Part shown: piece by piece, positions 28,095-35,953 of the stretch | Layout: each line of letters begins with the position of its first letter | How positions within the stretch are numbered: position 1 is the first letter of the stretch | Made by a program: the position numbers and the translations under genes | Assembly: GCF_039534915.1 (NCBI RefSeq) | Contig: NZ_BAAAWE010000001.1 | Location: 1,798,001 to 1,862,000 of the forward strand | Length of the DNA: 64,000 bases | Source of the DNA: Streptomyces roseofulvus | GTDB lineage: Bacteria; Actinomycetota; Actinomycetes; Streptomycetales; Streptomycetaceae | Direction of reading: 5' to 3' | The notes under the pieces: model-generated | Seen by the model: only the letters and a program-made list of their open reading frames with translations | The model's database searches: none | Told to the model about the DNA's origin: nothing

Positions 28095-30247
28095 CCGAGC
28101 CTTCCGGCGAGACCGCGCCCGAGGCGTCCGAGGACCTGGCCCACGAGGACGTGGCGCCGTCCGCCGCGCCCGGCACCCCCGAGGACGCCGAGACGTCCGA
28201 GCCCTCGGAGGCCCCGGAGACGACCCCCGAGACCCCAGCTGCCGCGGGGACCCCGGAGGGTGCCGAGGGCGCGGCGCCGGAGCTGAGCGAGACACAGGCG
28301 GAGCTGGCGGCCCAGCGGGAGCTGCGGGCCCGGATCGAGGCGCGGAAGGCCGAGAAGGGCGGGCCCGTGGCCAGCGGGGCCAAGCTGAGCGGGGCCGCCG
28401 CCGACCTGCTGGCGGCCGTGCGGGCCGTGGAGGGCGGTTCCGCCTCCGGCGGCGCCTTCTTCGAGCCGGCGCCCGAGCCGGCCCGCCCCGCCCGGCCGGC
28501 CGAGACCACCGTCCGGCCGCCCGCCCCCGCGGCGCCGCCCGCCCCGACGGCCGGGGCGCTGGCCGGGGTCCGCGAGGTGCTGGCCCGGGGCGGCGCGCCC
28601 GAGGCGCTGGCCGGCCCGGTGGCCGCCGCGCTCGGCGAGCAGGCGGCCGAGGCGCTCACCGAGGACCCGTGGCGGCTGCTGGCCGTCGCCGGTGTGCGGC
28701 CGGAGCAGGCCGACGGCTTCGCGCGGGCGCTGCTCGGCGGGGCCTGCGGGCCCGGCGATCCGCGCCGGGCCGTCGCCCTGACCGTGTGGCTGCTCGACCG
28801 GGCCGCCCTCCAGGGCCACACCGCGCTCCCCCTGGACGAGGTGCGGGGAGGGCTCGCGCGGCACCAGGTCCCGGCCCCGGAGAAGGCCGTCGAGACCGCG
28901 ATCTCCGAGGGCGCCGTCCTGGTCTTCCAGGAGGAGGACGGCCCGGCGGACGGCGCGCCGGAGGAGGCCGCGGAGGACGAGGACACCGCGGGGCCGGAGG
29001 AGGGCCCGTCGGAGCCCCCGCTGCTCGGTCTCGACCGGTACGCGCTGGCCGAGGAGAGCCTCGCGGACGGCCTGGCCCGGCTGGTGCGGACCGTCACCGC
29101 CGAGGAGTGGGACGGCGAGGAGCTGGAGCGGGCCGTCGGCGGCCACGGTCTGGTGCTGCACACCGGCGGCGAGGCCTCCCGCGCCGAGCCGCTGGCACTG
29201 GCCGCCGCGGCCCGGGAGCGCGGGCTGCGCGTCCTGGTCACGGTGCACGACGCGGAGCGGCTGAGCGAGGAGGAGCGGGCCGCCGGGACGGCGGTGCCGC
29301 TCGCCGCCCTGCTGTCCGGGACGGCCGGACCGGGCCGCGACGAGGAAGGCCTGCTCGCCCTGGACCTGCTGGTGGTGCTGGACGCCCCTCAGGTGGACGT
29401 GGAGACCGGCGCGATGCTCGTCGAGGCCCTGCCGGACGGCTGCCGTCTGGTCCTCAGCGGCGACCCGGCCGTCCTCGGGGCGGCCGGGCCCGGCGCGGTC
29501 CTCGCGGACGCACTCGCGGCCCGGGTCTGCCCCCGGGTGGTCTCCCGCCGCCCCGACCCGGGGCCGATCGGCGAGCTGGTCTCGGGCATCGGCATCGGCG
29601 AGCTGAACCAGGTCGAGGCCCCCGGCAAGGAGGTCGTCATCGTCCCGGTGCGGGACGCCGGCGAGGCCGTGCACCGCACGGTCCAGCTGGTCGCCGAATC
29701 GGTGCCGCGCGCCTTCGGGCTTGGCCCCGAGCAGACCCGGGTGATCACCGTCGGCCACGGCGGCTCGGCCGGCACGCGCGCGCTGAACGCGGCCCTGAAG
29801 CAGCGGCTGAACCCGGGCCCCGGGCGCTTCGGCGGCTACGACCCGGGCGACCGGGTGGCGTACGCGCCGGTGCCGGGGCGGACGGTGTCGGGCACGGTCC
29901 TCGGGGCCGACGCCGACGGGCTGCGGCTGCGCACCGCGGAGGGCGAGGTCGTCGTGCCGAAGGAGCGGGTGGAGTCGGCGCTGCGGCACGGCTGGGCGCT
30001 GACCGCGCACCAGGCGGCCGGCGGCCGCTGGCCCGCGGTGGTCGTGGTGCTGCCGGGCGACGCGGCGCCGGGGCTGAGCCGGCCGTGGGTGTACACGGCC
30101 TTCGGCCGGGCGGAGCGCCATCTGTCGGTGGTGCACGGCGTGGACCAGGCGCTGCCCCGGGCGGTGGCCGAGGTCCCCGCCCCGGCGCGGACGACCCGGC
30201 TGCGGCCGCTGCTGGCCGGCCTGCTCGCCGTCCCCGGCGAGGAGTGA
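28091..30247 (+). CDS. RecD2-like helix-hairpin-helix protein with degenerate ATPase motifs
   Basis: 718 residues. An acidic Pro/Glu/Ala-rich N-terminus (1-70) is followed by a region like the RecD2 HhH module (about 170-300, DPWRLLAVAGVRPEQADGFA and GHTALPLDEVRGGL). The C-terminal half aligns by eye with RecD2 SF1B helicase motifs in order: TGGEASRAEP where Walker A TGGPGTGKT is expected, VVLDAPQ where the Walker B DEA/DES lies, SGDPAVLGAAGPGAVL like motif III, ALTAHQAAGGRWPAVVVV like the ThKaQG motif, and YTAFGRAERHLSVV like motif VI. The P-loop lysine and Walker B glutamate are absent, so ATP-driven unwinding is unlikely. A DNA-binding or regulatory role is inferred. Confidence 0.72.
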   Translation: MTEPSGETAPEASEDLAHEDVAPSAAPGTPEDAETSEPSEAPETTPETPAAAGTPEGAEGAAPELSETQAELAAQRELRARIEARKAEKGGPVASGAKLSGAAADLLAAVRAVEGGSASGGAFFEPAPEPARPARPAETTVRPPAPAAPPAPTAGALAGVREVLARGGAPEALAGPVAAALGEQAAEALTEDPWRLLAVAGVRPEQADGFARALLGGACGPGDPRRAVALTVWLLDRAALQGHTALPLDEVRGGLARHQVPAPEKAVETAISEGAVLVFQEEDGPADGAPEEAAEDEDTAGPEEGPSEPPLLGLDRYALAEESLADGLARLVRTVTAEEWDGEELERAVGGHGLVLHTGGEASRAEPLALAAAARERGLRVLVTVHDAERLSEEERAAGTAVPLAALLSGTAGPGRDEEGLLALDLLVVLDAPQVDVETGAMLVEALPDGCRLVLSGDPAVLGAAGPGAVLADALAARVCPRVVSRRPDPGPIGELVSGIGIGELNQVEAPGKEVVIVPVRDAGEAVHRTVQLVAESVPRAFGLGPEQTRVITVGHGGSAGTRALNAALKQRLNPGPGRFGGYDPGDRVAYAPVPGRTVSGTVLGADADGLRLRTAEGEVVVPKERVESALRHGWALTAHQAAGGRWPAVVVVLPGDAAPGLSRPWVYTAFGRAERHLSVVHGVDQALPRAVAEVPAPARTTRLRPLLAGLLAVPGEE

Positions 30248-30264
30248 GGCTCCCCGGGGCGGAA

Positions 30265-30310
30265 CGCCGGAGGGCTGGGACGTCACCGTCGATGTCCCAG
30301 CCCTCCGGCG
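30265..30310. terminator. Bidirectional terminator
   Basis: Perfect 17-bp inverted repeat (30265-30281 with 30294-30310, arm CGCCGGAGGGCTGGGAC), 12-base loop, between convergent stops of the RecD2-like gene and the acidic-tail gene. Confidence 0.88.
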
Positions 30311-30326
30311 CCCTCCCCGGCGCGTG

Positions 30327-31004
30327 TCAGCGGGCGGCTCCGGCCTCCCCCGCGCCCGCCGCCTCCGCCTCCGCGTCCTCGTCGGCGTCGGCGGCCTCGC
30401 CGTCGTCGTCCTCGTCGTCGAAGACGGAGCTGATGTCGAAGCGGCAGACGATCCGCTCCGGGTCGGCCTGGTCGAAGGGGGCGGCCAGCCACTCCCCCGG
30501 CTCCGGGAGCTCTCCGTCGGCGGTGACCCAGAGCGTGGAGTCGCCCTCCTCCAGGCCGAACTCCTTGTGCCGGGAGGCGATCTCGTCGGGTTCGTACTCC
30601 CCGAAGAGGACGCCGAGCGCGGCGGCGGTGGAGCGGGGTCCCTCCTCGTCGTGGTCGAGGTCGGCGACGCGCCGTGCCTGGGCCACGAGCCGGCGCGGCT
30701 CGGCCACGGCGTAGTCGCGGCGGATCAGCACGCTGAGGGCGTGCGGTTCGTCGGGTCCGGCGTACGGGGGCAGCTTGTCGTCGGCCCCGGGGATCTCGAA
30801 GGGGGTCACCTCGTCGTAGCGGTCGTAGAGGAGCTCGTCATAGGCCTCGGCGGCCGTGGCGAGGGCGTTGAACGCCTCGTACACGCCGGTGTCGTCGTCC
30901 CCCGTGCGGCGTTCGACCGCCGCGAGGTGGCGGTCCAGTGCGGTCTTGACCGCCTCTGCGGCGGCACGTACCTCGGCAGCGGTGGGCTGCGCAGCATCAG
31001 ACAT
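30327..31004 (-). CDS. Conserved hypothetical protein with acidic tail
   Basis: 225 residues, no recognised catalytic motif. The N-terminal half is helical (AAAEAVKTALDRHLAAVERR), the middle contains FEIPGADDKLPPYAGPDEPHALSVLIRRDYAV, and the last 30 residues are almost all Asp, Glu and Ala. It is a conserved Streptomyces type of gene as far as can be recalled, of unknown function. The ATG at 31004 has no SD, but a TAGCGT hexamer ends seven bases upstream, so the transcript is probably leaderless. Divergent from the small DUF5703 gene, 48 bases away. Confidence 0.7.
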   Translation of the reverse strand: MSDAAQPTAAEVRAAAEAVKTALDRHLAAVERRTGDDDTGVYEAFNALATAAEAYDELLYDRYDEVTPFEIPGADDKLPPYAGPDEPHALSVLIRRDYAVAEPRRLVAQARRVADLDHDEEGPRSTAAALGVLFGEYEPDEIASRHKEFGLEEGDSTLWVTADGELPEPGEWLAAPFDQADPERIVCRFDISSVFDDEDDDGEAADADEDAEAEAAGAGEAGAAR

Positions 31005-31052
31005 GGGACAGACGCTATCCGTACCGGGCCGGTGCCCGCACAATAGATACCG

Positions 31053-31241
31053 ATGCCGGAATACGAATTTGTCGACGTGTACGTGCCGCGTGGCGTCTCC
31101 CGCAAGGAGACCGCGCGGCTTCTGACCGACCATGCCGAGTACGGGCACTGGGAGTTGGACCGACTCACCCTGCGCCGGGACGGCAGCCGCAGAGTGCGGC
31201 TGAAGAGGCGGATCATCCGTCAGATCCGCGCCACCTGGTGA
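31053..31241 (+). CDS. DUF5703 family small protein
   Basis: A 62-residue basic protein: MPEYEFVDVYVPRGVSRKE, then HAEYGHWELDRL, then a strongly basic tail RRVRLKRRIIRQIRATW. It matches the short actinobacterial DUF5703 family. Function unknown; the charge pattern suggests nucleic-acid or membrane contact (inference). It ends at a strong hairpin shared with chpC. Confidence 0.78.
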   Translation: MPEYEFVDVYVPRGVSRKETARLLTDHAEYGHWELDRLTLRRDGSRRVRLKRRIIRQIRATW

Positions 31242-31287
31242 GGAACGCGAAAGGGGCCCCGTGCGATGCGGGGCCCCTTCGCGTTCC
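31242..31287. terminator. Bidirectional terminator between DUF5703 gene and chpC
   Basis: About 18 paired bases (31242-31260 with 31270-31287, one bulged A) around a 9-base loop; inner arm GGGGCCCC. Confidence 0.87.
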
Positions 31288-31299
31288 GGCCGGTGCGGC

Positions 31300-32148
31300 T
31301 CAGGCGCCGCGGCGGGAGCGGCGGTAGACCAGCGAGCCGGCGAGGAGCATGCCCGCCGCGGCCGGGACGATCACGCCGAGAGGCGCGGAGGACCCGGTCT
31401 CGGCAAGCTCGTGCGGCGCGGCCGGGGGCGGGGTGAGCTGCGGGCCGGGGTGGTTCGAGCCACCGTCGGAGCTCGGCGGCACACCGGGGGTGCCGGGCGT
31501 GCCCGGAGTCCCGGGAGTCCCCGGCGTACCGGGGGTGCCCGGTGTCCCGGGCGTACCCGGCGTACCAGGGGTGCCCGGTGTCCCGGGCGTACCCGGCGTT
31601 CCCGGCGTGCCCGGGGTCCCGGGCGTACCCGGCGTGCCCGGCGTACCGGGGGTCTCGGGCTCCTCGCCGTAACCGCCCGGCTCCTCGCCGTAGCCGCCGG
31701 GCTCCTCCTCGCCGTAGCCGGTGTCGGGGTTCTCGGTGTTGGCGCAGTCGTTGCCCGCGGCGGCGTTGCCGAGGCCGATGCCCGTGACGCTGTTGCCGCA
31801 CGCGTTCACCGGCACGTCCACCGGCACCACGACGGTGTTGCCGGAGGCCACCCCCGGGGAGTCGCTCGCGGTCGCGTCGCCGGAGGCACCGGGACCGGAC
31901 TGCGCGGGGATGTTCGCGCAGGAGTTGCCCATCGCCGGGTTGAGCACCCCGACGACGTTCACGGTGTTGCCGCACGCGTTGACCGGGGCGTGGACCGGGA
32001 CCTGCACGGAGTTGCCGGACGCGATGCCGGGCGAGTTCGCGGCGGTGCCGCTCGCGCCGGAGTCCGCCTGCGCGATGCCGCCGCCGAGCGCGAAGACGCC
32101 TCCGGCCGCCGCGACGGTGATGAGGGTCTTGCGGGTGACCTGTCGCAT
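31300..32148 (-). CDS. chpC: Long chaplin with TPG-repeat stalk and sortase signal
   Basis: A 282-residue cell-wall-anchored chaplin. Signal peptide 1-28 (ends AQA), then two chaplin domains (about 30-80 and 90-140), each with the conserved GNTVNVVG / CGNSVTGIG core and paired cysteines. A Glu/Gly/Tyr linker ([16 protein letters not shown]) leads into 19 tandem Thr-Pro-Gly units, then a Pro-rich spacer, the sortase motif LAETG, a hydrophobic segment and a basic tail RRSRRGA. Long chaplins bind short chaplins to the aerial hypha wall. It lies downstream of chpH, beyond a terminator-like hairpin, as chpC does in S. coelicolor. The TPG stalk is the unusual part. Confidence 0.93.
   Translation of the reverse strand: MRQVTRKTLITVAAAGGVFALGGGIAQADSGASGTAANSPGIASGNSVQVPVHAPVNACGNTVNVVGVLNPAMGNSCANIPAQSGPGASGDATASDSPGVASGNTVVVPVDVPVNACGNSVTGIGLGNAAAGNDCANTENPDTGYGEEEPGGYGEEPGGYGEEPETPGTPGTPGTPGTPGTPGTPGTPGTPGTPGTPGTPGTPGTPGTPGTPGTPGTPGTPGVPPSSDGGSNHPGPQLTPPPAAPHELAETGSSAPLGVIVPAAAGMLLAGSLVYRRSRRGA
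31483..31653 (-). repeat. 19 tandem 9-bp units encoding Thr-Pro-Gly
   Basis: 171 bases, exactly 19 x 9, in frame within chpC. Codons vary at third positions, so the repeat is more conserved in protein than in DNA. Confidence 0.95.
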
Positions 32149-32232
32149 TGCTTGCTTACCTGCCTTCTCGGCGATGCCGCCTGATCGGCTTGGAGTGGGG
32201 CCGCCGGGCCCGTGCCCGGGGCGGAATGGCCA

Positions 32233-32269
32233 CCGGCCCCGGAGTGCATGGCACGCACTCCGGGGCCGG
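32233..32269 (-). terminator. Hairpin between chpH and chpC
   Basis: Perfect 15-bp stem (32233-32247 with 32255-32269, arm CCGGCCCCGGAGTGC), 7-base loop, 33 bases past the chpH stop. Confidence 0.75.
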
Positions 32270-32302
32270 ACGGCTCACGCCCTCAAGGGGCGGGGCACAA
32301 CG

Positions 32303-32536
32303 TCAGGCGTTGACGCAGGTGTTGCCGAAGGCGGGGTTCAGCAGACCGATCACGGAGACCGTGTTGCCGCAGACGTTCACGGGAACGTGAACCGGGACCT
32401 GCACGACGTTGCCCGAGAGGACACCGGGGGAGCCGATGGCCGCACCCTGGGCACCCGCGTCGGCGACGGCCATGCCCGCGCCTGCGAGAACCAGACCGCC
32501 GGTGGCAGCCGCAGCAGCGACGACCTTCTTGATCAT
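32303..32536 (-). CDS. chpH: Short chaplin
   Basis: A 77-residue secreted amyloid-forming surfactant. Signal peptide 1-26 (ends AVADA), mature part is one chaplin domain with two cysteines (VNVCGNTVSVIG and GNTCVNA) that form a disulfide. Short chaplins assemble into the rodlet layer that makes aerial hyphae hydrophobic. An AGGAGG motif four bases before the ATG is one of the strongest ribosome sites in the window. It precedes chpC, and S. coelicolor ChpH is the equivalent by context. In S. coelicolor chaplin genes depend on developmental sigma factors, but no specific promoter was resolved here. Confidence 0.94.
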   Translation of the reverse strand: MIKKVVAAAAATGGLVLAGAGMAVADAGAQGAAIGSPGVLSGNVVQVPVHVPVNVCGNTVSVIGLLNPAFGNTCVNA

Positions 32537-32686
32537 TATTCCTCCTAGTTGACAATGCGGTCCCAGCCGCGGACCGCATCACCTGTAACGAGGGGGAAGG
32601 GTGGGGGCTACGAGCCCTCGGGTGCATTCACTCTTTCCGGGCAGACTCAAACGGGCGGCCGAATTCGCGCGCCCGGCGGGGCGGGG

Positions 32687-34012
32687 TCAGCAGGCGTCGA
32701 TGAACCGGTCCAGGACGCGGACGCCGAACTTCAGGCCGTCGACGGGGACGCGCTCGTCCACGCCGTGGAACATGCCGGCGAAGTCCAGCTCCGGCGGCAG
32801 CTGGAGCGGGGCGAAGCCGAAGCAGCGGATGCCGAGGTCGTCGAAGGACTTGGCGTCGGTGCCGCCGGAGAGCATGTACGGGACGGCACGGGCGATCGGG
32901 TCCTCGGCGCGCAGGGCCAGCTGCATGGCGTCGACGAGGGCGCCGTCGAAGCTGGTCTCCAGGGCCTTGTCGCCGTGCACGTCCTCGCGCTTCACCTTGG
33001 GGCCGAGGATCCGGTCGAGGTCGGCCAGGAACTCCTCCTCGTAGCCGGGCAGGAAGCGGCCGTCGACGTGGGCGGTGGCCTGGCCGGGGATGACGTTCAC
33101 CTTGTAGCCGGCGCCGAGCATGGTGGGGGCGGCGGAGTTGCGCAGGGTGGCGCCGACCATCTTGGCGATGCCGCCCAGCTTGGCCAGGGTGCCGTCCATG
33201 TCCTCGGGGTCGAGCGGGGTGCCGAGGGCGTCGGACAGCTCGTCGAGGAAGCTGCGGACGGTCTTGGTGACACGGACCGGCCACTGGTGGCGGCCGAGCC
33301 GTCCGACGGCCTCGCACAGCTCGGTGATCGCGTTGTCCGAGTTGGTCATGGAGCCGTGGCCGGCCGTGCCCTCGACGGTGAGCCGCATCCAGTGCATGCC
33401 CTTCTGGGCGGTCTCGACCAGGTAGAGGCGCAGGTTCTCGTTGACGGTGAAGGAGAAGCCGCCGACCTCGCCGATCGCCTCGGTGACGCCGTCGAAGAGA
33501 CCGCGGTGCTTGTCGACCAGGTGGCGGGCGCCGTAGGTACCGCCGGCCTCCTCGTCGGCCAGGAAGGCGAGGACGATGTCGCGCGGGGGCTTGCGGCCGC
33601 TGCGCAGCCGGTCGCGGACGACCGCGAGGGTCATCGCGTCCATGTCCTTCATGTCGACGGCGCCGCGGCCCCAGACGCAGCCGTCGGCGACCTCGCCGGA
33701 GAAGGGGTGGTGGGTCCAGTCCTCGGCGTTGGCCGGGACGACGTCGGTGTGCCCGTGGATGAGCAGGGCGGGCCGGGAGGGGTCCTCGCCCTCGATGCGG
33801 GCGACGGTGGAGGCGCGGCCCTTGTGCGACTCGATGATCTTCGGGTCGAGGCCCACCTCGGCGAGCTTCTCGGCGACGTACTCGGCGGCGGCCCGCTCGC
33901 CGGGGCCGGAGTGGTCGCCGTAGTTGCTGGTGTCGATGCGGATGAGGTCCCGGCAGAGGTCGACGACCTCGTCCTCACCCGAGACGGTCCGGCCGGTGTT
34001 CGACTCGCTCAC
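32687..34012 (-). CDS. M20-family metallopeptidase (zinc amidohydrolase)
   Basis: A 441-residue di-zinc peptidase or deacylase. Ligand motifs: LLIHGHTDVVP near 85, WGRGAVDMKDMDA near 115, and FLADEEAGGTYGARH near 150 with the catalytic Glu; a dimerisation lid domain (about 190-320) and a final ligand histidine in AGMFHGVDERVP follow. GTG at 34012 has GGGAGGAAG upstream, so the longer in-frame start is rejected. Substrate could be a dipeptide, an N-acyl amino acid or similar. It is upstream of chpH with about 150 bases between them. Confidence 0.9.
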   Translation of the reverse strand: MSESNTGRTVSGEDEVVDLCRDLIRIDTSNYGDHSGPGERAAAEYVAEKLAEVGLDPKIIESHKGRASTVARIEGEDPSRPALLIHGHTDVVPANAEDWTHHPFSGEVADGCVWGRGAVDMKDMDAMTLAVVRDRLRSGRKPPRDIVLAFLADEEAGGTYGARHLVDKHRGLFDGVTEAIGEVGGFSFTVNENLRLYLVETAQKGMHWMRLTVEGTAGHGSMTNSDNAITELCEAVGRLGRHQWPVRVTKTVRSFLDELSDALGTPLDPEDMDGTLAKLGGIAKMVGATLRNSAAPTMLGAGYKVNVIPGQATAHVDGRFLPGYEEEFLADLDRILGPKVKREDVHGDKALETSFDGALVDAMQLALRAEDPIARAVPYMLSGGTDAKSFDDLGIRCFGFAPLQLPPELDFAGMFHGVDERVPVDGLKFGVRVLDRFIDAC

Positions 34013-34253
34013 GCTGCTTCCTCCCACGACGTGCCCCACAGGTCTGCTGGTGGTCGCCCCCATCCTGCCGCGCCCCAGCCCCGGGGGCGCAAGGCGTCCA
34101 CCGGCCGACACACCCCCGACACATGCCGAGACGGGGTCTCCGGCGGGGCGGACGGGGCCGGTGGGGCGGGTGAGGGGGTGGTGATCGGCCACCCCGAATG
34201 TTTGCTATGGTTTTCCTCGTCGGAACGGCCCAGGGCCGCGAGACACACACCCT

Positions 34254-34341
34254 GTCCGGGTGGCGGAATGGCAGACGCGCTAGCTTGAGGTGCTAGTGCC
34301 CTTTATCGGGCGTGGGGGTTCAAGTCCCCCCTCGGACACCA
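34254..34341 (+). tRNA. tRNA-Leu (anticodon GAG), CCA encoded
   Basis: Acceptor arms GTCCGGG and CTCGGAC pair with one G-U, and the 3' ACCA is encoded. The anticodon stem CTAGC/GCTAG encloses loop TTGAGGT, giving anticodon GAG for CUC and CUU codons. A long variable arm (CCCTTTATCGGG) marks it as class II, and the TpsiC arm GGGGGTTCAAGTCCCCC is canonical. Confidence 0.97.
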
Positions 34342-34344
34342 AGG

Positions 34345-34380
34345 AAAGTCCCGGTCGAGTCTCTCGACCGGGACTTTCTC
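34345..34380 (+). terminator. Terminator of the tRNA gene
   Basis: Perfect 15-bp stem (34345-34359 with 34363-34377, arm AAAGTCCCGGTCGAG) with a 3-base loop, four bases after the CCA end. Confidence 0.9.
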
Positions 34381-34413
34381 GTGTTCCGGACGCAGAGGAC
34401 GAGAGGCGGAGCG

Positions 34414-35337
34414 GTGCGGAGGAAGAGGGTGCCGGCCGCGCCGCTGCCGCAGCGGGACGGGATCGATCCGGTACGGCTCCGGCTGCCGGAGGATCCGGAG
34501 GGCGCCTGGCCGACCGTCGGGGCGTATCTGCTCGGGCGGTACGGGACGGCGGTCGGCGCGGAGCGGGTCGGCGCGATGCTGGACGCGGGGCGGTTCGTCG
34601 GGGCCGACGGGCGGGCGGCCACGGCCTCGGAGCCGTACGAGCCGGGGCGGTGGCTGTGGTTCCACCGGGACCTCGCCGCCGAGGAGCGGGTGCCGTTCGA
34701 GATCGGGGTGGTCCACCGGGACGACCGGATCCTGGTCGCGGACAAGCCGCACTTCCTGGCGACGACGCCGCGCGGGCGCCATGTGACGGAGACGGCGGTG
34801 GCGCGGCTGCGGGCCGGGCTCGGGCTGCCCGCGCTCCAGCCGGCGCACCGGCTCGACCGGCTGACGGCGGGTCTCGTGCTGTTCGTGGTGCGGCCCGAGG
34901 ACCGGGGGGCGTACCAGCTGCTGTTCAAGGAGCGGCGGGTGCGCAAGGAGTACGAGGCGGTGGCGCCGTACGACCCGGGGGTGGCGCTGCCGGTGACGGT
35001 GCGGAGCCGGATCGAGAAGGAGCGGGGGGTGCTCGCCGCGCGGGAGGTGCCGGGCGAGCCGAACGCGGTGAGCCGGATCGAGCTGGTGGCGCACCGCGAC
35101 GGGCTCGGGCGGTACCGGCTGGTGCCGGAGACCGGGAAGACGCACCAGCTGCGGGTGCACATGAACGCGCTGGGGCTGCCGATCCTGGACGATCCGCTCT
35201 ATCCGGTGGTGCGTGAGGACGGGCCGGAGGACTACCGGCGGCCGCTGCGGCTGCTGGCGCGGTCGCTGGAGTTCACCGACCCGGTCACGGGCGAGGAGAG
35301 GCGGTTCGAGAGCCGCCTCTCGCTCAGTGGCCCCTGA
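34414..35337 (+). CDS. RluA-family pseudouridine synthase
   Basis: A 307-residue RNA pseudouridine synthase. The catalytic motif PAHRLDRLTAGLVLF contains the invariant aspartate (near 140), preceded by VVHRDDRILVADKPHFLAT, and the C-terminal GKTHQLRVHMNALGLPILDDPLY completes the RluA fold. GTG at 34414 is preferred by an AGGCGGAG upstream; a second GTG lies five codons later. The target (23S rRNA or tRNA) cannot be told from the sequence. It follows tRNA-Leu after the terminator. Confidence 0.9.
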   Translation: MRRKRVPAAPLPQRDGIDPVRLRLPEDPEGAWPTVGAYLLGRYGTAVGAERVGAMLDAGRFVGADGRAATASEPYEPGRWLWFHRDLAAEERVPFEIGVVHRDDRILVADKPHFLATTPRGRHVTETAVARLRAGLGLPALQPAHRLDRLTAGLVLFVVRPEDRGAYQLLFKERRVRKEYEAVAPYDPGVALPVTVRSRIEKERGVLAAREVPGEPNAVSRIELVAHRDGLGRYRLVPETGKTHQLRVHMNALGLPILDDPLYPVVREDGPEDYRRPLRLLARSLEFTDPVTGEERRFESRLSLSGP

Positions 35338-35953
35338 CGAGCCACTCCCCCAGGTGCGGGGCCTCGGCTCCGATGGTGGTCGAGTCGCCGTGGCCGGTGC
35401 GGACGACCGTCTCGGGCGGGAGGGTGAGGAGCTTCTCCCGGATCGACTCGATGATCGTGGGGAAGTCGGAGAAGGACCGGCCGGTGGCGCCGGGGCCGCC
35501 CTGGAAGAGGGTGTCGCCGGTGAAGACGGTGCCCAGGTCGGGGGCGTACAGGCAGACCGCTCCGGGGGCGTGGCCGGGGGTGTGGAGGACCTTCAGGTCG
35601 GTGCCCGCGATGGTGAGGACCTGGCCGTCGGCGAGTTCGCCGTCGGGGGTGTGGTCGGGGTGGGTGAGCTTCCACAGCGGCTGGTCGGCGGGGTGGAGCA
35701 GGATGCGGGCGCCGGTGGCGGCGGCGAGCGCGGGGGCGGCGCCGACGTGGTCGTCGTGGGCGTGGGTGCAGACGATGGCGCGCAGGGTGCGGCCGTCGAG
35801 GGCGGCGAGCACGGCGTCGGCGTCGTGGGCGGCGTCGATGACGATGGCCTCGTCGTCGTCGCCGACGATCCAGACGTTGTTGTCGACGTCCCAGGTGCCG
35901 CCGTCGAGGCTGAAGGTGCCGGAGGTGACCAGGTGGTCGACGCGGGCGGTCAT
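35324..35953 (-). CDS. Metallo-beta-lactamase-fold hydrolase paired with mscR
   Basis: A 209-residue glyoxalase-II-like hydrolase. Metal motif VCTHAHDDHVGAAP near 62, LHTPGHAPGAVCLY near 115, and a terminal HGDSTT. The ATG overlaps the stop of the mscR-like gene by four bases, so it is translationally coupled to it. This pairing is common in actinobacteria and suggests it hydrolyses the S-formylmycothiol or related thioester made by the dehydrogenase (inference). Its C-terminus overlaps the convergent pseudouridine synthase gene by 14 bases. Confidence 0.87.
   Translation of the reverse strand: MTARVDHLVTSGTFSLDGGTWDVDNNVWIVGDDDEAIVIDAAHDADAVLAALDGRTLRAIVCTHAHDDHVGAAPALAAATGARILLHPADQPLWKLTHPDHTPDGELADGQVLTIAGTDLKVLHTPGHAPGAVCLYAPDLGTVFTGDTLFQGGPGATGRSFSDFPTIIESIREKLLTLPPETVVRTGHGDSTTIGAEAPHLGEWLVRGH

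Noticed and set aside
31349..31672. Plus-strand Val-Pro-Gly repeat protein (elastin-like)
   Set aside because: It is the reverse-strand reading of the chpC Thr-Pro-Gly repeat; chpC has signal peptide, chaplin domains and sortase motif.
34254..34341. Integration site (attB) in tRNA-Leu
   Set aside because: No integrase, no partial tRNA repeat and ordinary core genes on both sides.
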